Below, one piece after another: positions 21,272 to 30,567 of a stretch of 64,000 nt of DNA. The DNA is from Candidatus Brevundimonas phytovorans (GTDB lineage: Bacteria > Pseudomonadota > Alphaproteobacteria > Caulobacterales > Caulobacteraceae), in NCBI GenBank assembly GCA_029203145.1, contig CP119309.1, forward strand, positions 2,501 through 66,500, read 5' to 3'. How positions within the stretch are numbered: position 1 is the first letter of the stretch; the number at the start of each line of letters is the position of its first letter. The notes below the pieces were generated by a model that saw only the letters and a program-made list of their open reading frames with translations, was not told where the DNA came from and ran no database searches. Position numbers and translations under genes: made by a program.

Positions 21272-21762
21272 TATTTTTGTCTCATGGCCGCCGGAAAGGC
21301 CGAGACCCCGGATTCGGCCTCGCTGAGCGCGTGGAGGACAGGCGGCCCCCAGTCGCCGGCGAAGGCTTCGTGCAGGGCCTTGACGCGACGCGCGCCAATG
21401 CGGCGGCTCAACTCCTGGCTCAGATGTTCGACGATCTTGCGGGCGTCCTGACGCATGGCCTTGCCCATCGGCGTCAGTTGCACGATGCGGATGCGGCCGT
21501 CGGTGGGGTCGTCCACCAGTTCAAAGACGCCGCGCTCGACCAGGGAGTTGATGGTCGAATGCACGGCCTGACGAGTCAGGCGCAGGCTGCGGGCGATGTC
21601 GGCCGGGCGGTTGACGTCCATCTGGACGTGCATCATCACCATCGACTCCGGCCGGGTCAGGTGCGGCCAGCCCGCTTCGCGCAGGCTCATCTGCAGGCTC
21701 TCGTCGAACCATTCGAAGCCGGCCAGCAAGGGCACGATCAGGTAGTCGGATTTGAAGATCAT
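21271..21762 (-). CDS. MarR-family regulator 1
   Basis: 163-residue winged-helix regulator. Recognition helix region RPADIARSLRLTRQAVHSTINSL (about 53-75) and wing DDPTDGRIRIVQLT (about 85-98) are typical of MarR. It resembles MarR regulator 2 (27676-28128) in the opening pattern (LxxxxxWFDExLQ) and throughout, so the two are paralogues. It has no operator of its own in the 95-bp gap upstream and is probably read through from the acyl-CoA dehydrogenase gene at 21858. Candidate sensor of a pathway acyl-CoA or the free substrate. Confidence 0.9.
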   Translation of the reverse strand: MIFKSDYLIVPLLAGFEWFDESLQMSLREAGWPHLTRPESMVMMHVQMDVNRPADIARSLRLTRQAVHSTINSLVERGVFELVDDPTDGRIRIVQLTPMGKAMRQDARKIVEHLSQELSRRIGARRVKALHEAFAGDWGPPVLHALSEAESGVSAFPAAMRQK

Positions 21763-21857
21763 GAGCGGCTCCTGAACCGAGTTATGCCTTTGTCACCCGC
21801 GACGCGCCAAGCAGAATTCTCTCTAGCCTGACTCGCGTCCAGGTCGCATCGCTTTGC

Positions 21858-23045
21858 TCAAAGCGTGCGGGCGATCAGCAGTTTCATGACCTCAGACGTG
21901 CCGCCGTGGATCGTGTCGATCCGGGCGTCCTTGTAGAGTTGGGCGATCGGATATTCGTTCATATAGCCGTAGCCGCCGAACAGCTGCAGGCAGCGGTTGA
22001 CCCCGTCCAGTTCGGTCTCGGTAATCCACAGCTTGGCCATGGAGGCGGTGGCGGCGTCCAGTTCGCCGCGGATCAGCTTTTCGGTGCAGGCGTCGATGAA
22101 GCTGCGGGCGATGACCGCCTTGGTCTTGATGTCGGCCAGGGTGAACTGGGTGTTCTGGAACTCCATCAGCGGCTTGCCGAAGGCCTGGCGTTCGCGGGTG
22201 TAGTCGACCGTCAGCTTCAGCGCCCGCTCCAGAATCGCCAGACCCATGGCGGCGATGCCGAGCCGTTCCTGCGGCAGCATCTGCATCAGCTGGCCAAAGC
22301 CCTTGCCCTCGACCTCGCCGACCAGATTGGAGGCCGGGACGCGCACGTCCTCGAAGAAGAGTTCCGATGTGTCCTGGGCGGCGCGGCCCATCTTGTCGAG
22401 GTTGCGCCCGCGCACGAAGCCGGGCCGGTCGCCCTCGACCGCGATCAACGAAATACCGCGCGATCCGTTGTCCGAGGTGCGGCACACGACCAGAATCAGG
22501 TCCGCCGTCTGGCCGTTGGAGATGAAGGTCTTCTGGCCGTTCAGCACCCATTCGTCGCCGTCCAGACGGGCGCGGGTGCGGATGGCTTGCAGGTCCGATC
22601 CGGTGCCGGGCTCGGTCATGGCGATGGCCAGGACGATCTCGCCCGAGACCACGCCTGGCAACCACTTCTGCTTCTGTTCTTCGGTGCCGAAGGCGATCAG
22701 ATAGGGGGCCACGATCATGTTGTGCAGGGGCACGCCCCAGCCCTCCATGCCGCGCGCGCCGAACTCCTCTATGACCACGCGTTCGTGCCGGAAGTCGGCG
22801 CCCATGCCGCCGTATTCTTCAGGAACCGACAGGCCCAGCAGGCCGAATGCGGCGCCCCTGGCCCACAGGTCGCGGGGAACGATCTTGTTGTGGTTCCAGC
22901 GCTCGATCGCCTCGGGCGGGCATTCTGCGTCGAGGAATTTCGACAGGCCCTCGCGGAACAGGTCGATGTCTTCCTGGGTGTAGGCGGAGGGACCGGCGTG
23001 GGCGCTCATCGGGGGCTCGCAGACTGGAACAAAAGTGGGTTTCAT
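21858..23045 (-). CDS. Acyl-CoA dehydrogenase (LvaC-like position)
   Basis: FAD-dependent dehydrogenase of 395 residues, or 383 if the ATG at 23009 (MSAHAG) is used; neither start has a convincing ribosome site. Family features: AIAMTEPGTGSDLQAI, WVLNGQKTFISNG, and the C-terminal GGYGYMNEYPIAQLYKDARI then IHGGTSEVMK. It is divergent from a kinase/DUF6285/lyase/SDR operon. In the levulinate pathway of Pseudomonas putida the LvaAB kinase works with the acyl-CoA-dehydrogenase-fold LvaC, so this gene may act on a phosphorylated 4-hydroxyacyl-CoA; ordinary alpha,beta-dehydrogenation is the alternative. Confidence 0.9.
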   Translation of the reverse strand: MKPTFVPVCEPPMSAHAGPSAYTQEDIDLFREGLSKFLDAECPPEAIERWNHNKIVPRDLWARGAAFGLLGLSVPEEYGGMGADFRHERVVIEEFGARGMEGWGVPLHNMIVAPYLIAFGTEEQKQKWLPGVVSGEIVLAIAMTEPGTGSDLQAIRTRARLDGDEWVLNGQKTFISNGQTADLILVVCRTSDNGSRGISLIAVEGDRPGFVRGRNLDKMGRAAQDTSELFFEDVRVPASNLVGEVEGKGFGQLMQMLPQERLGIAAMGLAILERALKLTVDYTRERQAFGKPLMEFQNTQFTLADIKTKAVIARSFIDACTEKLIRGELDAATASMAKLWITETELDGVNRCLQLFGGYGYMNEYPIAQLYKDARIDTIHGGTSEVMKLLIARTL

Positions 23046-23068
23046 CCTGTCCTGTTTGCGCGATGAAC

Positions 23069-23083
23069 GTCAATCTATTTGAC
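23069..23083. promoter_or_regulatory. Island operator 5 (GTCAA-TCTAT-TTGAC)
   Basis: Both arms perfect. Lies in the 69-bp divergent gap between acyl-CoA dehydrogenase and kinase genes. Confidence 0.8.
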
Positions 23084-23114
23084 AAAGATCGGCCGCTTCG
23101 GTCATCCATTCGCC

Positions 23115-24146
23115 ATGTCCGCCTCTCAACCCGCACCGGCGTCCGAACCGGCTGATCTCGTTCTGGCCAAACTCGACGCTCTGGCGTCAGTCCTGGCCCC
23201 CGGCGGCGCGCGCGCCACGGGCCTGCGCCGCCTGACCGGCGGCGCCAGTCTGGAAACCTGGGCCTTCGATATTGAAGGCGAGAGCGACCTGCGTCCCCTG
23301 ATCCTGCGCCGTCGCGGCGGGGGCGGCGAGGCCGAGGTGTTCGAAACCTCCCTGGCATTGCCGGTCGAGGCCAGACTGCTGAAGGCGGCGGAGGAGGGCG
23401 GCGTGGCCGTCGCCCGTCTGGTGCGCGACTGCGGCGAAGCCGACGGTCTGGGCGAGGCCTATGTGGTCGAGCGGGTCTCGGGCGAGACCCTGGGCCGCCG
23501 CATCGCCGCCGACCCCGCCTTCGCCCCGGCGCGCGAGATTCTCGGCCGCCAGTGCGGCGAGGCCCTGGCTCGCATCCACGCCATCCACCCCCCAGGCTTG
23601 CCGCCGCTGGAGGTTCAGGACGGTCGGGCCGTGCTGGACCGCTACGCCGACATCTATCGCAGGAGCAGCAATCCGCGCCCCGTCATGGAGGCGGCGTTGA
23701 AATGGATGGAGGCCCGCCTGCCGGCGCCGGTCCAGCCGCGGCTGGTTCACGGCGACTTCCGCAACGGCAATCTGATGGTCGATCCCGATCAGGGTCTGAC
23801 CGCGGTGCTGGACTGGGAGCTGGCCCATCTGGGCGACCCGGCCGAGGATCTGGGCTGGCTCTGCGTCAACAGCTGGCGCTTTGGCGTGACGGATAGGGTG
23901 GTCGGGGGCTTCGCTGATCTGGAGGTCTTGCTGGACGCCTACCGCGCGGCGGGCGGCGAGCCGTGGTCGGTCGAGCGCGTCCGTTTCTGGCAGGCGGTCG
24001 GCACGTTCAAATGGGCCGTGGTGACGATGATGATGTACCGCACCTTTGCGTCTGGCGCGTCGCGGTCGGTCGAGCGCGCCGTGATCGGCCGGCGTCTCAG
24101 CGAATGCGAAGTCGATCTTCTGGCCCTGATGGAGGCGTCGCGATGA
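23115..24146 (+). CDS. Phosphotransferase (APH/ACAD10-N, LvaA-like kinase)
   Basis: 343 residues from the ATG at 23115; a longer TTG frame begins inside operator 5 and is rejected. Aminoglycoside-phosphotransferase fold with the catalytic loop LVHGDFRNGNLMV (Asp/Asn) and metal-binding VLDWELAHLGDP. Homologous domains phosphorylate 4-hydroxyacyl-CoAs (LvaA of P. putida; N-terminal region of human ACAD10/11). It overlaps the next gene by ATGA; that small partner resembles LvaB in size and place. Probably phosphorylates the 4-hydroxyl of a pathway acyl-CoA so it can be eliminated or migrated. Confidence 0.87.
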   Translation: MSASQPAPASEPADLVLAKLDALASVLAPGGARATGLRRLTGGASLETWAFDIEGESDLRPLILRRRGGGGEAEVFETSLALPVEARLLKAAEEGGVAVARLVRDCGEADGLGEAYVVERVSGETLGRRIAADPAFAPAREILGRQCGEALARIHAIHPPGLPPLEVQDGRAVLDRYADIYRRSSNPRPVMEAALKWMEARLPAPVQPRLVHGDFRNGNLMVDPDQGLTAVLDWELAHLGDPAEDLGWLCVNSWRFGVTDRVVGGFADLEVLLDAYRAAGGEPWSVERVRFWQAVGTFKWAVVTMMMYRTFASGASRSVERAVIGRRLSECEVDLLALMEASR

Positions 24147-24511
24147 TCGAAGGTCCGCGCAAGGAAGAACTGGTCGAGGCGACCGTCGCCTGGCTGGGAT
24201 CGCCGCCGACCTCGGCGGACGGCTTCCACCGCAAGGTGGCCGCCAACGCTCTCGGCATCGTGTCGCGCGAACTGGCCCAATGGCCCGCTGCTGAAGCCGC
24301 CGCTGTCGCCCGGATGCGGACGATTCTGGGCCGGGACGGCGACTATGCCGTGCTGAACGCCGCCCTGGCCGAGGGCCTGCGCGACGGGACGGTCAGCGGC
24401 GATGATCCGCTGGTCTTCGACCATCTGCGCCGCACGGCGCTGGCTGCCCTGGCCATCGACCAGCCGCGCTATCGCCACGAACTGGCGGCGCCGAAGGACA
24501 TCTCAGCATGA
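24143..24511 (+). CDS. Small DUF6285-type partner of the kinase (LvaB-like)
   Basis: 122 residues, overlapping both neighbours by 4 bp (ATGA at each junction). No catalytic motif is evident; mostly helical, with a conserved-looking FHRKVAANALGIVSREL segment. Small proteins of this kind are encoded right after LvaA-type kinases, and LvaB was shown to be needed for LvaA activity, so a kinase subunit role is inferred. The family name is given from memory of genomic context and is less certain. Confidence 0.75.
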   Translation: MIEGPRKEELVEATVAWLGSPPTSADGFHRKVAANALGIVSRELAQWPAAEAAAVARMRTILGRDGDYAVLNAALAEGLRDGTVSGDDPLVFDHLRRTALAALAIDQPRYRHELAAPKDISA

Positions 24512-25401
24512 TCGAATGGGTCGAGGTCTCGCCGCGCGACGGCCTGCAGAACGAAAAGACCATCCTGTCGACCGCAGACAAGGTCGCCCTGATCGAACGG
24601 GCCGTTGCGGCGGGCGCACGCCGGATCGAGGTCGCCAGCTTCGTCAATCCCAGGCTGGTGCCGCAGATGGCCGACGCCGAGGCGGTGATCGCCGCCCTGC
24701 CGCGTCGCGAGGACGTGCGCACCATCGGCCTGGTGCTGAACGAGCGCGGCGCCGGGCGCGCGCTGGCGACGGACGTGCATGAGCTGGGCGTCGTGGTCGC
24801 GGCCTCGGACGTCTTCGGCACGGCCAATCAGGGTCTGGACGTGGACGCCAGCATCGCGATGGCCGGACGCGTCATCGAACAGGCGCGGGCCGCAGGCCGG
24901 GACGCGCAGGTGACGATTTCGGTCGCCTTCGGTTGCCCACTGTCGGGCGCGGTTGATCCGGCGCGCGTGGTCGACATGGCGCGCCGTCTGGCCGCCTTCG
25001 GGCCGCTGGAGATCGCCCTGGCCGACACCATCGGCGCGGCCCGCCCGGACGAGGTGTCGTTCCTGGTCGCGGCGGTAGTCGAGGCTGTGCGACCCCTGCC
25101 GGTTCGCGTCCACTTCCATGACACGCGCGGCACGGGCGTGGCCAACGCCGTGGCCGCTGTGGCGGCGGGCGCCGTCACCGTGGACGCCTCGATCGGCGGC
25201 ACCGGGGGCTGTCCCTTCGCGCCGGGGGCGGCGGGCAATGTCGCCACCGAGGACGTGGCCTATGCCCTGAACGGTCGGATGGCGGTGGACATCGACGCCG
25301 TCTGCGAAGCCGCCGTCTGGCTCAATGAAAAACTGCAGCGGACTCGGACCAGCGCCATGATGCGCGCCTGGCAGTCCGCACGCGAGAGGAAAGACGCATG
25401 A
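24508..25401 (+). CDS. Hydroxymethylglutaryl-CoA lyase family protein
   Basis: HMGL-like TIM-barrel lyase of 297 residues. Metal and substrate residues appear in VSPRDGLQNE (about 7-16), HFHDTRGTG (about 209-217) and the loop GGTGGCPFAPGAAGN with the catalytic Cys (about 235). Cleaves 3-hydroxy-3-methylglutaryl-CoA or a related tertiary 3-hydroxyacyl-CoA to acetyl-CoA plus a ketone or keto acid. Coupled by ATGA overlaps to both neighbours. Implies that the pathway yields a branched 3-hydroxyacyl-CoA. Confidence 0.9.
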   Translation: MIEWVEVSPRDGLQNEKTILSTADKVALIERAVAAGARRIEVASFVNPRLVPQMADAEAVIAALPRREDVRTIGLVLNERGAGRALATDVHELGVVVAASDVFGTANQGLDVDASIAMAGRVIEQARAAGRDAQVTISVAFGCPLSGAVDPARVVDMARRLAAFGPLEIALADTIGAARPDEVSFLVAAVVEAVRPLPVRVHFHDTRGTGVANAVAAVAAGAVTVDASIGGTGGCPFAPGAAGNVATEDVAYALNGRMAVDIDAVCEAAVWLNEKLQRTRTSAMMRAWQSARERKDA

Positions 25402-26162
25402 CCCAACTGACGCATGAAGGCCGCGTGGCCCTGATCACCGGCGCCTCGTCTGGCATCGGCGCCGAGTTCGCCCGCGTCCTGTCGCGGGGCGGCGCCAGGG
25501 TGGTGCTGGCCGCGCGCCGGGCCGACCGGCTGGCGGCCCTGGTGGCGGAGATCGAGGCGGCGGGCGGCGAGGCCCTGGCCGTGTCGATGGACGTGTCGGA
25601 CGAGGCCTCGGTCATCGCCGGCTATGACGCCGCCGAGGCGCGCTTTGGTCTGGTCGACACCGTCATCGCCAACGCCGGGGTCAACGCCGACGGCCCCGCC
25701 ACCGACCTGCCCATCGACGAGTTCGACCAGATCCAGGCGGTCAACAGTCGCGGCGTCTTCCTGACCGCGCGCGAGGGCGGTCGCCGCCTGCTGGCCAGCG
25801 GCCGGTCCGAGCGGGGGCGCGTGGTCATCCTGGCCTCGATGGGCGGCCTGCACGCCCTGACCGGTCTGGTGGCCTACTGCGCGTCCAAGGCCTCGGCGGT
25901 CATGCTGGGTCGGGCCCTGGCCAATGAGTGGTCGCGCGCCCGCATCAGCGTCAACGTCGTCTGCCCCGGCTATATGCTGACCGACATCAACGAGGAGTGG
26001 TTCACCAGCGAGGCGGGCCAGAAGATGATCTCCAAGCTGCCGCGCAAGCGCCTGATGCCCATCGACGCCCTGTCGCCGACCATCAGCTTCCTGACCTCGG
26101 ACGCCGCCGCCTACACGACCGGCGCCGTCATCAAGATCGACGACGGTCAGCATATCGACTGA
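25398..26162 (+). CDS. Short-chain dehydrogenase/reductase
   Basis: SDR of 254 residues with NAD(P) motif TGASSGIG (about 14-21), NAG motif (IANAGVN) and catalytic YCASK (Tyr about 157). Oxidises or reduces a hydroxyl/keto group. Last gene of the kinase-DUF6285-lyase-SDR operon, overlapping the lyase by 4 bp and followed by a strong terminator. In the levulinate pathway an SDR (LvaD) takes part, which fits the analogy. Confidence 0.92.
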   Translation: MTQLTHEGRVALITGASSGIGAEFARVLSRGGARVVLAARRADRLAALVAEIEAAGGEALAVSMDVSDEASVIAGYDAAEARFGLVDTVIANAGVNADGPATDLPIDEFDQIQAVNSRGVFLTAREGGRRLLASGRSERGRVVILASMGGLHALTGLVAYCASKASAVMLGRALANEWSRARISVNVVCPGYMLTDINEEWFTSEAGQKMISKLPRKRLMPIDALSPTISFLTSDAAAYTTGAVIKIDDGQHID

Positions 26163-26182
26163 TCCCTCGGAAATCCGATCGG

Positions 26183-26209
26183 AAAAGGGGCCTTGTCGGG
26201 CCCCTTTTT
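26183..26209 (+). terminator. Terminator after the SDR gene
   Basis: GGGGCC / GGCCCC stem with short loop and TTTTT tract. Confidence 0.85.
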
Positions 26210-26230
26210 CATGTCCGGCCCGCACCAGGC

Positions 26231-26259
26231 AAAAAAGAAGGGGACCGCGAACGGTCCCC
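26231..26259 (-). terminator. Terminator after the HsaA-like gene (minus strand)
   Basis: GGGGACCG-CGAA-CGGTCCCC hairpin; the plus-strand A run at 26231-26239 gives a T-rich tail on the minus strand. Confidence 0.85.
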
Positions 26260-26303
26260 TTTGCCGAATGGGCAGTGGAGGGTTTCGAGGGAGGGAGAGC
26301 CGC

Positions 26304-27545
26304 TCAGGTCAACAGCGAGTTCGGCGCCAGGCCGACCAGCGAGCGACCGTGCAGTTCGGTGGACACGTCCATGTCGTAGACGATGTGGCTGGCCATGACC
26401 TCGATGTCGCGCAGGATGCGCTGCATCGGGTTGTCGAGGGCGTAGATGCCCGACCCGGAGGAGTCGCAGCAGGTCCGCACCGCTTCCAGGCACTGGCTGA
26501 CGGCATAGGCGATCTGGGCGCGCAGACGCAGGCGATGAGGCAACTGGTCCTCGTCGCTCATCGCCGACAGCTTCAGATTTTCGTCGGCGGCCTGACGGAT
26601 CGACAGTTCAGCGGAGCGCACCATCAGGTCGGCGCGGGCCAGACGCATCTGGGCGGCGGGCTTGTCCACCTGGGTCGACTGGCCGCCCATCTTGGTGTGG
26701 ACGGTCAGCCGCTGGCGGCCCAGCTCGACCGCCGCCTTGGCCGCGCCGACCGAGGGCAGGGCCGCCGTCACGCACAACTGCGGCAGCATGGGCGCGGCGT
26801 AGAGCGGATTGGCGTGGATGCGCGAGCCGTTGCCCCGCCCGGTGCGGACCTCGGACATCACAAAGCTGTAGGCCTCGGGGATGAAGAGCTCCTCGGCGAC
26901 AATGTCATTGGAGCCGGTGGCGGCCATGCCGCTCATGAACCAGGTGTCCAGCACCTTCACGTCCTCGGCGCGCGCCAGCATCATGCGCACGACCGGCGGC
27001 TTGCCCTCGCCCATGTCTTCCATGGCGTTCAGCATGACCCAGTCGGCGTGCATGACGACGGTGCCGAACTTCCAGCGGCCCGAGATACGGAAGCCGCCGT
27101 CCACACGCACGGCCTTGCCCGGAGGGGCGGCGACGCTGGGGGCGATGACATAGGGGGTGCGGCCCCAGACCTCGGCCTGAGTCTTTTCCGGGAACTGGGC
27201 GATCAGCCAGTTGTGCTCGGCGGCGAAGCTGGCCGTCCAGCCGGTCGACGGGCAGGCCTCGCAGATCTCTAGCGTGGCGTCGATATAGGCCTGGGGCTCG
27301 AACTCCAGCCCGCCGAAGCGGCGCGGCACGTACATGTAGAAATAGCCGGTGGCGCGCAGGGCGTTCCACACCGCGTCCACCGGGCGGCGCAGGCGCTCGG
27401 CCTCGGCGGAGGCGGCGGCGATCATGGGCTTCAGCGCCGTGATCCGTGCGGTCAGCTCGGCCGGGGTCAGGGCGGCGACCGCCTCGGGCGCCAGAAAATC
27501 GTCGCCGGCAGGAATGCGCCGGTCCGCGAGCGTTTGGCTCGTCAT
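26304..27545 (-). CDS. Acyl-CoA-dehydrogenase-fold flavin monooxygenase (HsaA/HpaB-like)
   Basis: 413 residues from the ATG at 27545, which has a GGGAGGA 8 nt upstream; the frame reaching 27713 crosses operator 6. Sequence style (STGWTASFAAEHNWLIAQFP, SGRWKFGTVVMHADW, GTGSNDIV-like ATGSNDIVAEE) matches the group D two-component flavin monooxygenases rather than true acyl-CoA dehydrogenases. Such enzymes hydroxylate phenols or CoA thioesters with FMNH2/FADH2 from a separate reductase, here plausibly the one at 14524-15054. Paralogous to 44622-45770. Monocistronic, divergent from MarR regulator 2. Confidence 0.86.
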   Translation of the reverse strand: MTSQTLADRRIPAGDDFLAPEAVAALTPAELTARITALKPMIAAASAEAERLRRPVDAVWNALRATGYFYMYVPRRFGGLEFEPQAYIDATLEICEACPSTGWTASFAAEHNWLIAQFPEKTQAEVWGRTPYVIAPSVAAPPGKAVRVDGGFRISGRWKFGTVVMHADWVMLNAMEDMGEGKPPVVRMMLARAEDVKVLDTWFMSGMAATGSNDIVAEELFIPEAYSFVMSEVRTGRGNGSRIHANPLYAAPMLPQLCVTAALPSVGAAKAAVELGRQRLTVHTKMGGQSTQVDKPAAQMRLARADLMVRSAELSIRQAADENLKLSAMSDEDQLPHRLRLRAQIAYAVSQCLEAVRTCCDSSGSGIYALDNPMQRILRDIEVMASHIVYDMDVSTELHGRSLVGLAPNSLLT

Positions 27546-27596
27546 GTTTTTATCCTCCCCTGTGGGAGGTCCAGTTCGCGGCGTGCGGCGATGAAT

Positions 27597-27611
27597 GTCA
27601 AGTAAGTTGAC
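27597..27611. promoter_or_regulatory. Island operator 6 (GTCAA-GTAAG-TTGAC)
   Basis: Perfect arms; divergent gap between the HsaA-like gene and MarR regulator 2, suggesting autoregulation. Confidence 0.82.
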
Positions 27612-27675
27612 TAAAAATCGACATGACGCCGTTTTCGGGCTTTCCCCGAAGGCGCAGGACGGCGACACTGGCCCG

Positions 27676-28128
27676 ATGACTCGCTCGCTTCTGATGCTCG
27701 ATCTCGTCCGCACCGTCTACTGGTTCGACGAGCAATTGCAGTCGCGGCTGGACGCCCGTGGCTGGGGCAAGCTGAGCCGGACCCAGTCGCTGGTCCTGGT
27801 CAATGTCGCCAACGGCGAGACGCGCGCAGCGCGCATGGCCGAGAACCTGGGCATTTCGCGTCAGGCCATGAGCCAGTTCCTGGCCGAGATGGTCGAAAAC
27901 AAGCTGGTGGAACTGGTCCCCGACCCGGCCGACCGGCGGGCCCGCATCGTCCGCTTCGCGCCGGAATCCCACGCCATTCGTGACGACGCGCAGAAGATCC
28001 TGCGGGACCTCGAGGCCGAGCTGGAGCAGGCCGTGGGGGCCGACAGCCTGGAGATCATGCGCGAAGGTCTGCGCGCCTTCCTGGGCGGTCTGGATGCGGG
28101 GGCGACGGCAGAACTGGAAACGGCTTAA
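27676..28128 (+). CDS. MarR-family regulator 2
   Basis: 150-residue winged-helix regulator from ATG 27676 (a longer frame would begin inside operator 6). Helix-turn-helix ARMAENLGISRQAMSQFLAEM (about 55-75) and wing PDPADRRARIVRF (about 85-97). It lies beside a perfect copy of the operator and is the best candidate for its ligand-responsive repressor, with regulator 1 as paralogue. The next operator (7) starts immediately after its stop codon. Confidence 0.9.
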   Translation: MTRSLLMLDLVRTVYWFDEQLQSRLDARGWGKLSRTQSLVLVNVANGETRAARMAENLGISRQAMSQFLAEMVENKLVELVPDPADRRARIVRFAPESHAIRDDAQKILRDLEAELEQAVGADSLEIMREGLRAFLGGLDAGATAELETA

Positions 28129-28143
28129 GTCAAATTTCTTGAC
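28129..28143. promoter_or_regulatory. Island operator 7 (GTCAA-ATTTC-TTGAC)
   Basis: Perfect arms, directly after the MarR stop and 110 bp before the CoA-transferase operon. Confidence 0.8.
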
Positions 28144-28252
28144 AAGATTGTTCGGCCGGTCGATCACCGTATGACCTCTTCAAGAGGGGCGTGCGGGGAG
28201 CGACGGTCATGTTCAGCGACATCTTCGGACTTTCGGCCAGAGCGTCCGCGCG

Positions 28253-29314
28253 ATGAGCGCGGCGACGAAATCCGTCGGCACCCTGTCGGGTCTGACCATC
28301 ATCGAGATGGCGGGCATCGGCCCCGGCCCCTTCGCCTGCATGATGCTGGCCGACCACGGCGCCGAGGTCATCCGCATCGATCGGCCAGGCACCAGGATCG
28401 ACCCCACTGACGTGCTGGCGCGCTCGCGCAAGCGGGTCGAACTGGACCTCAAGAGCGAAGAAGGCCGCGCCGCCGCGCGTGAGCTGATCCGTCAGGCCGA
28501 CGGCCTGGTCGAGGGCTATCGCCCCGGCGTCATGGAGCGTCTGGGTCTGGGTCCCGAGGTGCTGCTGGCGGACAATCCGAAGCTGGTCTACGGCCGCATG
28601 ACGGGCTGGGGCCAGGAAGGCCCGCTGGCCAAGGCCGCCGGCCACGACATCAACTATATCGCCATCACTGGCGCCCTGAACGCCTTTGGCCGGGCTGGCG
28701 AGAAGCCCACCCCGCCGATCAACATGGTCGGCGACTTCGGCGGCGGCGGCATGATGATGGCCTTCGCCATGCTGGCCGGCGTCCTGTCGGCGCGCTCGAC
28801 CGGGCAGGGGCAGGTCATCGACTGCGCCATGACCGACGGCGCCTCGCTGCTGATGGGCATGATCTGGGGCTTCCGCGCCCAGGGCATCTGGGGCGACGAG
28901 CGGGGGACCAACTACCTCGACACCGGCGCGCCCTACTACGACACCTATGAGACCGCCGACGGCCTCTATGTCGCCATCGGCTCCATCGAAGCGCCCTTCT
29001 ATGCGCGGATGCTGGAAGCCACGGGCCTGACCGATGATCCGATGTTCAAGGATCAGGACGGCGCCGCAGAGCGCGAGACGCGCCGCGCCCGTCTGACCCA
29101 GATTTTCGCCGCCAAGACCCGCGACGAATGGCGCGCCCTGATGGAGGGGTCGGACGCCTGTTTCGCCCCGGTGCTCTCCTTCGCCGAGGCCCCTTCCTAT
29201 CCGCACAACGCCCAGCGCCAGGCCTTCATCGACCTGGACGGCGTGACCCAGCCGGCCCCCGCGCCCCGCTTTTCCCTGACGCCGGCGCCGCTTCCGCGCG
29301 CCCCCGGCGCCTGA
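28253..29314 (+). CDS. CaiB/BaiF (class III) CoA-transferase or acyl-CoA racemase
   Basis: 353 residues with the family opening (GLTIIEMAGIGPGPFACMMLADHGAEVIRID) and the LVYGRMTGWGQEGPLA segment. The length and the presence of GHDINYIAITGAL resemble alpha-methylacyl-CoA racemases (2-methyl epimerisation) as much as transferases. First gene of an operon with thiolase and FadB-like protein (23- and 27-bp gaps). A racemase would fit a substrate with a 2-methyl branch. Confidence 0.9.
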   Translation: MSAATKSVGTLSGLTIIEMAGIGPGPFACMMLADHGAEVIRIDRPGTRIDPTDVLARSRKRVELDLKSEEGRAAARELIRQADGLVEGYRPGVMERLGLGPEVLLADNPKLVYGRMTGWGQEGPLAKAAGHDINYIAITGALNAFGRAGEKPTPPINMVGDFGGGGMMMAFAMLAGVLSARSTGQGQVIDCAMTDGASLLMGMIWGFRAQGIWGDERGTNYLDTGAPYYDTYETADGLYVAIGSIEAPFYARMLEATGLTDDPMFKDQDGAAERETRRARLTQIFAAKTRDEWRALMEGSDACFAPVLSFAEAPSYPHNAQRQAFIDLDGVTQPAPAPRFSLTPAPLPRAPGA

Positions 29315-29337
29315 TCAGAACAACCGAGGAAACGACT

Positions 29338-30540
<1,203 letters not shown>

Positions 30541-30567
30541 TCGCGATCTGACAGTCAGGACAACGAC

